DNA of 64,000 nt from Parvibaculum sp. GTDB lineage: Bacteria; Pseudomonadota; Alphaproteobacteria; Parvibaculales; Parvibaculaceae. Below are positions 1-8,480 of this stretch, piece by piece. The DNA lies in contig NZNS01000005.1 of the NCBI GenBank assembly GCA_002694985.1, positions 186,001 to 250,000 of the forward strand, written 5' to 3'. The translations under genes were made by a program, and so were the position numbers. Numbering within the stretch: position 1 is the first letter of the stretch; every line of letters starts with the position of its first letter. Below the pieces are notes generated by a model, which worked only from the letters and a program-made list of their open reading frames with translations, did no database searches and was not told the origin of the DNA.

Positions 1-461
1 CGGCCATCTCGCCCTTCAACGCCTTCATGATCCTGACCGGCATCGAAACGCTGCCGCTGCGCATGCAGAAGCACTGCGACAACGCACTCAAGGTGGCGAA
101 ATTCCTGAAGAGCCACCCCAAGGTCTCATCGGTGTCCTATTCCGGCCTCGAAGACGACCCGTCCCATGCGCTGATGAAGAAATATTCGCCCAAGGGCGGG
201 GGTGCCCTCCTCACCTTCAGCCTCAAGGACGGTTATGACGCGGGCGTGAAGATCGTGAGCAAGGTCCAACTGCTCAGCCATCTCGCCAATCTCGGCGATA
301 CGCGCAGCCTCATCATCCACCCGGCCTCGACGACACATCGTCAGTTGACGGATGAACAGAAAAAGGCTGCTGGCGCGGGCCCCGATGTTGTCCGCCTCTC
401 CGTTGGCATCGAGGATGCTGACGACATCATCGCCGACCTCGACCAGGCCCTGAAGGCGTAA
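1..461 (+). CDS. metY: O-acetylhomoserine sulfhydrylase, C-terminal part (truncated by window edge)
   Basis: This is a partial gene. The reading frame is open from base 3 and the start lies upstream of the window. The family is the PLP-dependent Cys/Met metabolism fold, which makes homocysteine from O-acetylhomoserine and sulfide in methionine synthesis. The visible part has the family's C-terminal signatures: AISPFNAFMILTGIETL near the left edge, then LGDTRSLIIHPASTTH, and a closing VRLSVGIEDADDIIADL. The PLP lysine is outside the window. Related gamma-synthases share this tail, but the HPASTTH form with a long insertion before it fits MetY best. The next gene, ctaA, converges on it. Confidence 0.88.
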   Translation, partial: AISPFNAFMILTGIETLPLRMQKHCDNALKVAKFLKSHPKVSSVSYSGLEDDPSHALMKKYSPKGGGALLTFSLKDGYDAGVKIVSKVQLLSHLANLGDTRSLIIHPASTTHRQLTDEQKKAAGAGPDVVRLSVGIEDADDIIADLDQALKA

Positions 462-485
462 GGGCGGTTTTCAAACATTCTGTCA

Positions 486-506
486 CCCCCGGGCTCGCCC
501 CGGGGG
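486..506. repeat. Perfect GC-rich hairpin of a dispersed type
   Basis: Arms CCCCCGGG (486-493) and CCCGGGGG (499-506) surround a 5-nt loop. It lies 25 bases after the metY stop codon. No T-run follows, so it is more likely a dispersed intergenic repeat than a terminator. A related CCCCGGGGG string follows the large inverted repeat that ends at 48704. Confidence 0.6.
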
Positions 507-584
507 TCCAGAAGTCGCCATCGGGCGGCGTCCCTCTTCGCACGACACTTACGTGCGCCCCCCCGTCAATCCCTCACCCCAATC

Positions 585-614
585 CGTCATTGCGAGCAAA
601 GCGAAGCAATCCAG
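585..614 (+). repeat. Half-copy of the TCATTGCGAG...GAAGCAATCCAG dispersed repeat
   Basis: CGTCATTGCGAG (585-596) is followed by GAAGCAATCCAG (603-614). The same words recur at 48211 and 48601, where they form inverted repeats. Here the closing arm (CTCGCAATGACG) is missing, so this copy looks truncated. It is non-coding and lies between convergent metY and ctaA. Confidence 0.7.
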
Positions 615-688
615 AGCCGCGGGCACGGGCTCGGTCATCTGGACCACCCTCCCCCTGTGGAGTGAGACGCGGTTCGCGCAAGCGAGCG

Positions 689-711
689 AAAAGGTCCGGT
701 GGACCTTTTTT
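689..711. terminator. Bidirectional terminator between metY and ctaA
   Basis: AAAAGGTCC (689-697), loop GGT, then GGACCTTTT (701-709) with further T. The AT flanks give a U-run in both directions, so it can serve metY on the plus strand and ctaA on the minus strand. The GC core is only 5 bp. Confidence 0.6.
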
Positions 712-733
712 AGCCTCGAACGCCCTGAGCCCC

Positions 734-1768
734 CTACTTCGCCAGCCTGTGCGCGTGCCAGACCGCAATCCCGAACACGATCATCGCCCCGCCCTGATGC
801 GCCGCGCCAAGCGGGATCGGCACCACCCAGAGTAACGTCCATATACCGAGGGCGGCCTGCGCAACAACCGCTGCAAAGAGCAGGTTCGCCGTCACCGCCG
901 CTTCCGTCTTGCGCGCGCGCCAGGCATGCCACGCCGTCAGCGCGAGCAGCAGATAGGCCATCACCCGGTGCTGGAACTGCACGGTCAGATGGCTCTCGAA
1001 GAAATTGTGCCAGACGGGTTTCATCGCAAGGAGCCCGTCGGGAACCAGCGCACCCGCCATCAGCGGCCAGGTATTGTAGATAAGCCCGGCCCTGATCCCC
1101 GCCACGAAGGCGCCGAGGATCGTCTGCACAAAGACAAGCACGAGAAGCGCCAGCGCCGCTTTCGACAACCCGCTCAGGAACCGAGAGCCCCGTCCATGCA
1201 GCATGTCGAGCGCCGTCCAGATCAGCGCGCCATAGATCAGCGTCGCAAGGCCGAGATGTGCGGCAAGCCGGTACTGGCTTACCTCCGTCCGGTCCACGAG
1301 CCCGCTCTTCACCATCCACCAGCCGAGCACGCCCTGCATGCCGCCCAGCACGAAAAGGAAGACCAGCCGCGGCACCATCGCGCGCTCGATGCGGCCCGCC
1401 AGCGCGAACCAGAGAAACGGCACGAGAAAGGCGAAGCCGATCAGCCGTCCGAGTAACCGATGGCTCCACTCCCACCAGTAGATCGTCTTGAACTCGTCGA
1501 GCGACATGCCCTTGTTGACGAGCTGGTATTGCGGGATCTGGCGATAGAGCTCGAACTCTTCCTGCCAGTGTTGCTCGCTCATGGGCGGCAGCGCACCTGT
1601 CACGGGCTTCCATTCGGTAATCGACAGCCCGCTCTCGGTGAGCCGTGTCAGGCCGCCCACCACCACCATGATGAAGACGAGCGCGGCAACGCCGAAGAGC
1701 CACCACGCTATGGCGCGGCGGTTCGCATCGGCCCTCTCGACCGCGTTGATCTGTGGAAGAACGCTCAT
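734..1768 (-). CDS. ctaA: Heme A synthase (COX15/CtaA family)
   Basis: An inner-membrane enzyme that oxidises the C8 methyl of heme O to the formyl group of heme A for aa3-type cytochrome c oxidase. The 344-residue protein is predicted to have about eight membrane segments. The four histidines expected as heme/substrate ligands are visible at 103 (WWEWSHR), 171 (RLAAHLG), 267 (QFQHRVM) and 324 (AAHQGG). The N-terminal GGLTRLTESGLSITEWKP motif is typical of the proteobacterial (type II) form. The start codon at 1768 has only a weak ribosome site (TAAGAG). The other cox genes are not in the window. Confidence 0.95.
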   Translation of the reverse strand: MSVLPQINAVERADANRRAIAWWLFGVAALVFIMVVVGGLTRLTESGLSITEWKPVTGALPPMSEQHWQEEFELYRQIPQYQLVNKGMSLDEFKTIYWWEWSHRLLGRLIGFAFLVPFLWFALAGRIERAMVPRLVFLFVLGGMQGVLGWWMVKSGLVDRTEVSQYRLAAHLGLATLIYGALIWTALDMLHGRGSRFLSGLSKAALALLVLVFVQTILGAFVAGIRAGLIYNTWPLMAGALVPDGLLAMKPVWHNFFESHLTVQFQHRVMAYLLLALTAWHAWRARKTEAAVTANLLFAAVVAQAALGIWTLLWVVPIPLGAAHQGGAMIVFGIAVWHAHRLAK

Positions 1769-1952
1769 GGAAAACTCTTACCCCGCCCCATTGCCGAAAC
1801 CTAGTCGCACACCGCCGCGACAGGTCGCCGCGCATGCGCCCCATGCCTCATGACCCATGCGCCGCCTTCCCCGCTTTGCGCAATTCTCGCGGATGCCGTA
1901 TGGAAGGCAACCTCGAACCCAAAGCAACAACGAAGAGCCCGGAGACGGCCCC

Positions 1953-2168
1953 ATGCGCCTCGGTATCCGCACCCGCAAACTCATCGGCACGATCATCCTG
2001 CTGATCGGCCTGACGCTCTATTCATTTCTGATCATGACGATTGCGGTGAGCGGACATTTGCCGGAGCACGGCCTGGTCCAGTTCCTCTATTACATCACCG
2101 CTGGTGTAATTTGGGCATTTCCCGCCAAATACCTCATCGTCTGGATGGTCCGTCCCGACGAGGCGTAA
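1953..2168 (+). CDS. DUF2842 family small membrane protein
   Basis: A 71-residue protein with two predicted transmembrane helices separated by a short periplasmic or cytosolic loop, and a WMVRPDEA tail. The sequence resembles the alphaproteobacterial DUF2842 family, whose role is unknown. An upstream in-frame ATG at 1857 would add 32 low-complexity residues. I prefer ATG 1953 because a GGAG sits 8 bases before it and the protein then begins MRLGIRTRKLIG, with the basic residues expected ahead of the first helix. It is divergent from ctaA and convergent with the small ORF at 2262-2345. Confidence 0.75.
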   Translation: MRLGIRTRKLIGTIILLIGLTLYSFLIMTIAVSGHLPEHGLVQFLYYITAGVIWAFPAKYLIVWMVRPDEA

Positions 2169-2261
2169 AAACGGGCGCGAGCCGCACCCGATTTCCATTC
2201 ATGACGTTTTGATGACGTTCGTGTGACAGTCACCCGTCACAATGCCGTCTTTATCCCCGTT

Positions 2262-2345
2262 TCAGCCGAAGCGGCCGGTCACGAGCTTGTTCAGCGCGAA
2301 GATCACGATGAGGAAGAGGACGATCGGAAGAATCTGGCCAATCAT
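2262..2345 (-). CDS. 27-residue single-pass membrane protein downstream of tRNA-Pro
   Basis: A very short ORF found by reading the minus strand after the tRNA. It encodes 27 residues: MIGQILPIV, a strongly hydrophobic stretch to about residue 18, then the polar end NKLVTGRFG and a TGA stop. A perfect AAGGAG lies 8 bases before the ATG. The ORF starts 51 bases after the tRNA's 3' end on the same strand, so it probably shares the tRNA promoter or processed transcript. I do not recognise a named family. The strong Shine-Dalgarno and the hydrophobic-then-basic layout argue that it is real. Confidence 0.6.
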   Translation of the reverse strand: MIGQILPIVLFLIVIFALNKLVTGRFG

Positions 2346-2396
2346 GAAGCTGGCTCCTTGAGGCTCGCGGGTATCTTGCCCCTTTCGGGGCGGAAA

Positions 2397-2473
2397 TGGT
2401 CGGAGCGGCCGGATTCGAACCGACGACCCCTTGTCCCCCAGACAAGTGCGCTACCGGGCTGCGCTACGCTCCG
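2397..2473 (-). tRNA. tRNA-Pro (anticodon GGG)
   Basis: A 77-nt cloverleaf reads on the minus strand. The acceptor stem is CGGAGCG paired with CGCTCCG, the anticodon loop is CTGGGGG between CTTGT and ACAAG, and the T-arm contains GGTTCGAATCC. The 3' CCA is encoded. The anticodon GGG reads CCC proline codons. Confidence 0.97.
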
Positions 2474-2518
2474 ACTAACCGGTGTCGCCGGAAGGAGAAT
2501 CCCCTTCCAGAGGCGCGG

Positions 2519-2547
2519 AATATAGACGCCGCCTTGCATCCCGGCAA
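2519..2547 (-). promoter_or_regulatory. Sigma-70-type promoter for tRNA-Pro
   Basis: On the minus strand, -35 TTGCCG (2547-2542), a 17-bp spacer and -10 TATATT (2524-2519) lie about 45 bases before the mature tRNA 5' end. The spacing and the good -10 support it. Confidence 0.6.
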
Positions 2548-2596
2548 CGGCCCAAACCCGCATTTTTGAAGGAATTTTCGGATTTTCGAGGTTAGC

Positions 2597-3118
2597 TCAG
2601 CTTTCCTCGTCTTCGCTCTCCCACAAGGCCTCATCAATCTCGTCCTTGAGCGATATGAGGTCTTCGAGCAGCACCTCCAGGCGTTTGCGCCCGCTCGCGC
2701 TCACGGGCTTTGCGGGGGGCTCGCGCTCTTCTTGCTCCCCGCGCTCCACCGCCTCGCGCGCCAGTTCCGCAAGAGATGTGTCGACGGTGCCGCGTCCCGT
2801 CTCCGCCACGAACTTGATGCCTTGTTCGCGAAAGACTTTCTGGACGCCCTTGATCGTGTAGCCGTCATTATAGAGCAGCGTCCGCACGCCCCTCAGCAGG
2901 TCCACATCTTCGGGTCGGTAATAGCGTCGCCCGCCGCCCCGCTTAAGCGGCCGGATCTGATTGAACTTGCTCTCCCAGAACCGCAGCACGTGTTGCGGCA
3001 CGTCGAGTTCGCTCGCGACCTCGCTGATGGTCCGAAAGGCGTCGGGTGACTTTTGCACAGACAAATGAGGCCCCTGCTGGTCTTCCTCAATCCGATATGT
3101 GAACTCGGATTTGCTCAA
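2597..3118 (-). CDS. MerR-family transcriptional regulator
   Basis: A 173-residue protein with an N-terminal winged helix-turn-helix at about residues 27-95 ([25 protein letters not shown], then [30 protein letters not shown]). The C-terminal half is charged and likely helical, as in MerR dimerisation regions. No conserved cysteines of metal sensors are visible, so the signal is unknown. It follows ihfA on the same strand with an 18-base gap, the usual order in alphaproteobacteria (plsX-fabH-ihfA-merR). Confidence 0.88.
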   Translation of the reverse strand: MSKSEFTYRIEEDQQGPHLSVQKSPDAFRTISEVASELDVPQHVLRFWESKFNQIRPLKRGGGRRYYRPEDVDLLRGVRTLLYNDGYTIKGVQKVFREQGIKFVAETGRGTVDTSLAELAREAVERGEQEEREPPAKPVSASGRKRLEVLLEDLISLKDEIDEALWESEDEES

Positions 3119-3136
3119 GGGCGCGTCCTCGAGAGT

Positions 3137-3454
3137 TTATTCGGCGGCTGCCGACTGTCCACTGAGTGCGCTGTTGATGCGTTCCTTGAGCACATGGCTC
3201 GGACGGAAAACAAGCACTCGCCGCGGCTTGATCGGCACTTCCTCACCTGTTTTCGGATTGCGCCCCATCCGGCCGCCCTTCTTGCGAACCGAGAACGAAC
3301 CGAACGACGAAAGCTTCACAGTGTCGCCCTTGGCAAGACTGTCGGCAATCTCGGCCAGCACGAGTTCGACGAGTTCCGCGGACTCGTTTCGCGACAGACC
3401 GACTTCCTGATAGACCGCCTCGCTCAGATGAGCGCGCGTAACTGTATCCCCCAT
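3137..3454 (-). CDS. ihfA: Integration host factor subunit alpha
   Basis: A nucleoid protein that bends DNA as a heterodimer with IHF-beta. The 105-residue product has the HU/IHF fold: an N-terminal helical part ([25 protein letters not shown]) and the beta-arm with the intercalating proline in [12 protein letters not shown]. The frame is open 50 codons further upstream. I chose ATG 3454 because the protein then matches IHF-alpha length and AGAGG lies upstream. It is the third gene of the plsX-fabH-ihfA-merR run. Confidence 0.95.
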   Translation of the reverse strand: MGDTVTRAHLSEAVYQEVGLSRNESAELVELVLAEIADSLAKGDTVKLSSFGSFSVRKKGGRMGRNPKTGEEVPIKPRRVLVFRPSHVLKERINSALSGQSAAAE

Positions 3455-3604
3455 GGCCTCTACCTCTGAAGTTTCGTTGTGAAGCCTATTGCTCACCCGG
3501 AAACCCGTCAATATCAAAGGGATGGCAGTTTTCCCTGATACGGCAGATTCAGGATATCTCGTAATTTCAGGCAGTTCGCCGCAATTTCCCGGACAGTGTT
3601 TCAC

Positions 3605-4582
3605 CTAGAATCTGAAAAGAAGCGATCCCCAGGTGAAGCCACCGCCCATCGCCTCCAGCAATACGAGGTCGCCGCGCTTGATTCGTCCATCCTTCACCGC
3701 CGTATCCAGCGCGAGCGGAACGGAAGCCGCCGACGTATTGCCTTGCTCGCCGACCGTCATCACCACCTTTTCCGGCGGCAGCCCGATCCGTTTTGCTGTG
3801 CCGTCCAGAATGCGCTTGTTCGCCTGATGCGGGACGAACCAGTCGATGTCCTCTGCCGTTAGCCCTGTCGCCTCCAGCGATTCCTTGATCGCCTCCGCGA
3901 TATTGACGACCGCATGACGGAAGACCTCGCGGCCCTCCATGCGCACATGGCCAGTCGACTGGGTGGAGGAAGGCCCTCCGTCGACATAGAGCTTTTCCTT
4001 GTAGCGTCCGTCCGAATGAAGGTGGGCCGTGAGGATGCCACGGTCGGCATTTGTCCCCGCCCCCTGCTCTCCGGTCACAATGGCCGCGCCCGCGCCATCT
4101 CCGAACAACACGCAGGTGGTCCGGTCGGTCCAGTCGAGTAGCCGCGAGAACGTCTCGGCCCCGATCACCAGCGCTGTCTTGGACTGGCCGGTCTTGATGA
4201 AGGTATCGGCAATCGTCATGGCATAGACGAAACCCGAGCAAACGGCCTGAACATCGAAGGCCGCCCCGTGATGGAGGCCAAGCTCCGCCTGCACTGCGGT
4301 TGCGGTCGCGGGAAACGTATTATCCGGCGTGGTCGTCGCCAGAATGATGGTGTCGATCTCCTGGACGTCGATCCCCGCATCCGCAATGGCGTTGCGTGCG
4401 GCAGCGAGCGCCAGATGCGACGTCAGTTCGTCCTCCGCGGCGATGTGGCGGCTGTGGATGCCGGTACGCTCCACAATCCACTCATCGGTCGTATCGACGA
4501 TCTTCGAAATATCTTCATTCGTGACGACACGCGACGGCAGATAACTGCCGACGCCGGTAACGACGGTTCTGATAACACTCAC
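3605..4582 (-). CDS. fabH: 3-oxoacyl-ACP synthase III
   Basis: Starts fatty-acid synthesis by condensing acetyl-CoA with malonyl-ACP. The 325-residue thiolase-fold protein shows the full Cys-His-Asn triad: Cys115 (AVCSGF), His252 (PHQANKRI) and Asn282 (GNTSAAS). The N-terminal [12 protein letters not shown] motif is typical. Its start overlaps the plsX stop by 4 bases, so translation is probably coupled. Confidence 0.97.
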   Translation of the reverse strand: MSVIRTVVTGVGSYLPSRVVTNEDISKIVDTTDEWIVERTGIHSRHIAAEDELTSHLALAAARNAIADAGIDVQEIDTIILATTTPDNTFPATATAVQAELGLHHGAAFDVQAVCSGFVYAMTIADTFIKTGQSKTALVIGAETFSRLLDWTDRTTCVLFGDGAGAAIVTGEQGAGTNADRGILTAHLHSDGRYKEKLYVDGGPSSTQSTGHVRMEGREVFRHAVVNIAEAIKESLEATGLTAEDIDWFVPHQANKRILDGTAKRIGLPPEKVVMTVGEQGNTSAASVPLALDTAVKDGRIKRGDLVLLEAMGGGFTWGSLLFRF

Positions 4583-5658
4583 GACAGGGCTGCCTCGGAT
4601 TCTTCTATTTCATTGTTCTGTGTGCGACGGGCATTCTCGATTCCCGTCAGACGATCGACATCGGCAGAGATCTTGGCCACAAGGTCCGCCGATGCGACGT
4701 CGGCCGCTACGTCGATAGCAGCGGCAAAACCAATGGCATCCGTGCCGCCATGGCTTTTCACGACAAGACCGTTCAGCCCCAGAAAGACCGCGCCATTCGA
4801 CGCGCGCGGATCGATTTTCGTAGCCAACGCTTTAAAGGCACCGCGCGCAAAGAGATAGCCGATCTTCGACATCAGTGAGCTCTGCATCGCGCCGCGCAAG
4901 AAAGTCACTATCAGCCGGGCGGTTCCTTCGGCTGTCTTCAGCGCAATATTGCCTGTATAGCCATCGGTCACAACGACATCGACGGTGCCCTTGGAGATAT
5001 CGTCGCCTTCGATGAAACCCTGGAAGCGGATCGGCAATTTCGTTTCGCGCAGCATCTGCGCGGCTGCCTTCACCTCTTCAGTTCCCTTGACCTCCTCCTC
5101 GCCGATATTGAGAAGGCCAACGGTCGGCTGCTCTATATTGAAGATCACCCGTGCGAAGGCTTCGCCCATCGCCGCGAACTGAACGAGCTGGTAAGCATCC
5201 GCTCCAACTGTCGCACCGAGATCTAGCGCCACGCTCTCGCCACGCGCCGTTGGCCACAGCGCAGCAAGCGCGGGCCGTTCCACATTCGGGATCGTTTTCA
5301 GGATTACCTTCGCCATCGCCATCAGCGCACCGGTATTACCCGCGGAGACGGCAGCTTGGGCGCGGCCTGCCTTCACCGCGTCGATCGCCATCCACATGCT
5401 GCTCGTCTTGCGGCCGCGGCGCAGCGCCTGGCTCGGCTTGTCATCCATCGAAATGGCGACATCGGTATGAATAATTTCGCTCGCCTGCGCGACCCGGGGA
5501 TGTTTCTCAAGCAGTGGCCGGATCTGGGCTTCGTCTCCGAAAATCAGGAAACGCACATCGGGCCGACGAACCGACGCGACTTCGGCGCCACCAATAACCG
5601 TCTCCGGTCCGTGGTCGCCGCCCATCCCGTCCAGAGCTATCGTCAATCCTTGCGTCAC
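4579..5658 (-). CDS. plsX: Phosphate acyltransferase PlsX
   Basis: Converts acyl-ACP to acyl-phosphate for PlsY in phospholipid synthesis. The protein is 359 residues, close to family length. It begins [15 protein letters not shown] and carries [10 protein letters not shown] and an [18 protein letters not shown] segment, all typical. It is the first gene of the fabH-ihfA-merR run and is separated from yceD by 116 bases. The rpmF gene often seen between yceD and plsX in gammaproteobacteria is absent, as usual in alphaproteobacteria. Confidence 0.96.
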   Translation of the reverse strand: MTQGLTIALDGMGGDHGPETVIGGAEVASVRRPDVRFLIFGDEAQIRPLLEKHPRVAQASEIIHTDVAISMDDKPSQALRRGRKTSSMWMAIDAVKAGRAQAAVSAGNTGALMAMAKVILKTIPNVERPALAALWPTARGESVALDLGATVGADAYQLVQFAAMGEAFARVIFNIEQPTVGLLNIGEEEVKGTEEVKAAAQMLRETKLPIRFQGFIEGDDISKGTVDVVVTDGYTGNIALKTAEGTARLIVTFLRGAMQSSLMSKIGYLFARGAFKALATKIDPRASNGAVFLGLNGLVVKSHGGTDAIGFAAAIDVAADVASADLVAKISADVDRLTGIENARRTQNNEIEESEAALS

Positions 5659-5774
5659 CCGGCTACCCCCATCGTTGATCCGGCGCCCATCGCAAACCTG
5701 GTCCGCGCGCGCCCCGAAGATACAGTCTTGCGAGTCTCAGACAATAGCCGGAAGCGACACCAAATCGCGCCAAC

Positions 5775-6338
5775 TCAAGAATTTTTCTTCAGTTTTTCCA
5801 GCGCGGCAAAGGGATTTGGCTTGCTTTCCTGAGCGTCACCCGCCTCCTCCTCCGCGGACCGCTCGAAAGCGGCACCCGGCTTGCGGGGATAAGGATCGAG
5901 TGCAAGCGCGAGCCTTTCCGCCACGGCCTCACCAACCTCCACGCCGTTACCCGTCATCGGTTCGGGCGCATCCTCGGCCTCGATATCTATTTCAATCTCA
6001 CGCTCGGTCGATTCTTCCGGTACATCCGGCACGATCATGTGCTCGGGCAAATATCGCTGGGTGAAACGTTCCTCGATTATCTCGTGTACCGGCTCCAGGG
6101 TAACGACACAGCTTTGCACCACTTCCGCTTTGAAACTCGCCTCCACTGTCAGGCCGGCTTTCTTGTAAGGCCGTACCTTCGCGGAGCCCGACAGCGCCAC
6201 GACCTCGACAATGCCGAAGCGATCAGCAAGCTCTTTCAGCACCGCTTTGTCAGCCTCGAAAGGAACATCCTTGCCGCTTGGCGGTACATCGCTCGCCGAG
6301 ACAAACAGCCTGAAATTCTGGTGCGGTCTTGGCCCCAT
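5775..6338 (-). CDS. YceD family (DUF177) protein
   Basis: A 187-residue DUF177 protein. Family members are linked to 23S rRNA accumulation and large-subunit biogenesis; the exact activity is unsettled. The diagnostic core CVVTLEPV is followed by an acidic stretch (EREIEIDIEAEDAPEP). The C-terminus ends in the common NPFAALEKLK pattern. The C-x2-C zinc pair of some homologues is not present. The start overlaps the stop of the upstream bc1 chaperone by one base (TGATG). Confidence 0.85.
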   Translation of the reverse strand: MGPRPHQNFRLFVSASDVPPSGKDVPFEADKAVLKELADRFGIVEVVALSGSAKVRPYKKAGLTVEASFKAEVVQSCVVTLEPVHEIIEERFTQRYLPEHMIVPDVPEESTEREIEIDIEAEDAPEPMTGNGVEVGEAVAERLALALDPYPRKPGAAFERSAEEEAGDAQESKPNPFAALEKLKKNS

Positions 6339-6898
6339 CAGGAAGCACCTGCAGTGGCGAGCGGCCTGGGAAGCGTAAATATCACCCGCCCCGCAATCAT
6401 TTCTTCAATGGGCTGGGCGGAAAGCTCGTCATCGGTTTCCCGAACATATCCCGCAAGGGCCGCTGCATTTGCGTCCGCCGCTGCGGAATCGGGTATCACG
6501 TTCCGCCGGAGGGCAGCCTCCAGTTTTCCGCCATCCAGATCGGCAAGCCCTTCATCATAGGCCTGCATCCGCCCATAGAAGGATGACGCAAGAGCCTTGA
6601 TCTTCTTGCCCACCGAGAGATCGCCAACGCCCATTTCGCGCAATGTCTGGTCCATATCGTCGAACATCAGGTCGAATATCTTCTGGCCAAGTTCCTTGCC
6701 TGCCTCGCCACCCGCCCGCAATCGGCGCAGCGCCAGATGGACATGCAGCGCAACCATCTCGAATCGGCCTTCCGCTGTATCCGGAACGCCCATATCGGTG
6801 TAGAAAATCGGGTTCCGGGCCTGATCCACCAGCGCCCCGTAAAGTGCATATGGTGTATCGTCTTTACGGGAACGGCCAAAAATCCTTTTCCATATCAT
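6338..6898 (-). CDS. Ubiquinol-cytochrome c chaperone (CBP3 family)
   Basis: A 186-residue helical protein of the CBP3/UQCC1 family, which assists assembly of cytochrome b in complex III. Visible hallmarks are ALYGALVDQARNP at about residues 18-30, FEMVALHVHLALRRL, and LMFDDMDQTLREMGVGDLSVGKKI. It is divergent from bamE and coupled to yceD, a conserved alphaproteobacterial arrangement. Confidence 0.9.
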   Translation of the reverse strand: MIWKRIFGRSRKDDTPYALYGALVDQARNPIFYTDMGVPDTAEGRFEMVALHVHLALRRLRAGGEAGKELGQKIFDLMFDDMDQTLREMGVGDLSVGKKIKALASSFYGRMQAYDEGLADLDGGKLEAALRRNVIPDSAAADANAAALAGYVRETDDELSAQPIEEMIAGRVIFTLPRPLATAGAS

Positions 6899-7015
6899 GG
6901 CTTCACTCCAGCCTCAGGTGGTAGGTTCTGGCCCATATTGTACATGCCGATTGAATTTACCCCGCGACAAGGGTAGGTCAACGACAGACCTTTCAGGCTC
7001 CAGGAGGCCTCTACA

Positions 7016-7522
7016 ATGACATTGTCCCGACCGCGCCGCCCTGCCCGTCTCACCTTGACAGCTATCTGTCTGGCAATGGGTACCGTCACGATGTCGGCCT
7101 GCTCGCCTCTGGTCGAGGAGCGCGGTTATATCTTCGATCCTGCGGATCTGGACAAGCTGCAAACCGGTTCTTCGAAGGAACAGGTCAGGACCGTCATGGG
7201 ATCCCCGTCGACCGTTTCTACCGTCGATGGTGAGGCTTGGTACTATATTTCGAGCAAGTTCGAAACTGTCGCCTTTTATGCACCTGAAGAAGTCGAGCGC
7301 TCAGTCGCCGCTGTCTACTTCGACAAAACCGATGTTGTCCAGCAAGTGGCTTATTACGGTCTCGAAGACGGTCAGATCGTGAATTTCGTCGATCGGAAGA
7401 CCCCGACTCGCGGCAAGGAACTTACCATCCTCGGCCAGCTCTTCGGTAATCTCGGACGCTTCAACAGTCAGGGCGCTGGAATTCCCTCGGTCGGTACAGG
7501 TGATCCAACCAACCGGCGCTAA
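7016..7522 (+). CDS. bamE: Outer-membrane assembly factor BamE (SmpA/OmlA)
   Basis: A small lipoprotein of the BAM complex that inserts beta-barrels. The product is 168 residues with an N-terminal signal and a likely acylated Cys29 (MSAC; the -3 position is Met rather than Leu, a slight departure from the lipobox). The SmpA domain follows: LDKLQTGSSKEQVRTVMGSPS, then WYYISSKFE. A perfect AGGAGG lies 9 bases before ATG 7016. The gene is monocistronic and divergent from the bc1 chaperone. Confidence 0.93.
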   Translation: MTLSRPRRPARLTLTAICLAMGTVTMSACSPLVEERGYIFDPADLDKLQTGSSKEQVRTVMGSPSTVSTVDGEAWYYISSKFETVAFYAPEEVERSVAAVYFDKTDVVQQVAYYGLEDGQIVNFVDRKTPTRGKELTILGQLFGNLGRFNSQGAGIPSVGTGDPTNRR

Positions 7523-7546
7523 CGAGCGCTATCGGAGGAGGATTTC

Positions 7547-8452
7547 TCAGTCTTCCTCCGCGCGCTTGGCGAAAGCCAGCAGATCGCATTCCAGGTCGCG
7601 AAGCACCGCGTTGGCGACACTACCGATAAGCATCCGCTTGAGCCCCGTCTGCCCTCGCGTTCCCAGAACGACGAGCGAGGGATTGAGGCGCTCGACAGCC
7701 GATTTTATGACGCCCACTGGATCGCCTTCCTCGACGATCACCTCCGGGTCCAGCTTCGCCAGCCCTTCTTCGCTCAACATATGCACCAGGGCTTTATGCG
7801 CATCATCCGCTATTGATTCCACATATTCATCGATCTTGCTCTTCTCTACATCGGCATAGCGCATAAGCCCGTCTGCGAGCGGTATGAAGGCGTGAACAAT
7901 CGCCAGCTTTTCGCAGCCCAGAAACTCCACACGGGACGCAAATTTCAATGCATCGATTGAATGTTGCGACAGGTCGACCGCGGCGAGAGCTTTCCGATAG
8001 GGAACATCCGCATCGAGATTGACCATCAAGACGGGCCTCTCGCAGGTTCGGATGACGCGTTCCACCGTCGTCCCCACGAAAACGTCGCGCAAGAGCTGCC
8101 GCCGGTGCGCGCCCATGACCAGAAGATCGGGTTTGGTTTCAGCGGCAAGCTTCGCAATCGCAACAGCGGCAAGCCCCCGCCATATCTCGATCTCGGGGGT
8201 CGCGATCTTCAGGCGATCCACCATCGGCTTCACCGTCGCCTCGATAAGATCTGCGGCGCGCGCGGCCTCGTCTTCAACGAGCGATTTCGGCTGATCGTCG
8301 TCGACGACATGCACGACCCTGACGCTCGCTCCATAGGCCGCGGCAAGCAGCAGACCTCGCGCAAGCGCCTTGTCTGAACGGCCGGACAGGTCCGTTGCTA
8401 TAAGGATACTCTTTATCCCCGACAAAACCTGGCTTTCTTCGTTAGCAGACAT
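7547..8452 (-). CDS. Tandem universal stress protein (UspA domains)
   Basis: The 301-residue protein contains two Usp domains, at about residues 12-150 and 155-298. The second carries the complete ATP-binding motif G-x2-G-x9-G-S (GTRGQTGLKRMLIGS). The first has a diverged version (GAHRRQLLRDVFVGTT), so probably only one site binds ATP. It lies 28 bases downstream of the CPA2 antiporter gene on the same strand, and the two are probably one transcript. Regulation of transport by the Usp protein is an inference. Confidence 0.92.
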   Translation of the reverse strand: MSANEESQVLSGIKSILIATDLSGRSDKALARGLLLAAAYGASVRVVHVVDDDQPKSLVEDEAARAADLIEATVKPMVDRLKIATPEIEIWRGLAAVAIAKLAAETKPDLLVMGAHRRQLLRDVFVGTTVERVIRTCERPVLMVNLDADVPYRKALAAVDLSQHSIDALKFASRVEFLGCEKLAIVHAFIPLADGLMRYADVEKSKIDEYVESIADDAHKALVHMLSEEGLAKLDPEVIVEEGDPVGVIKSAVERLNPSLVVLGTRGQTGLKRMLIGSVANAVLRDLECDLLAFAKRAEED

Positions 8453-8480
8453 GTTTGTCTCCAGATGCCATTGTCACCCC

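Noticed and set aside
549-1844. 431-codon minus-strand frame over ctaA
   Set aside because: Out of frame with ctaA, which has the four heme histidines; the alternative product is Arg/Gly-rich.
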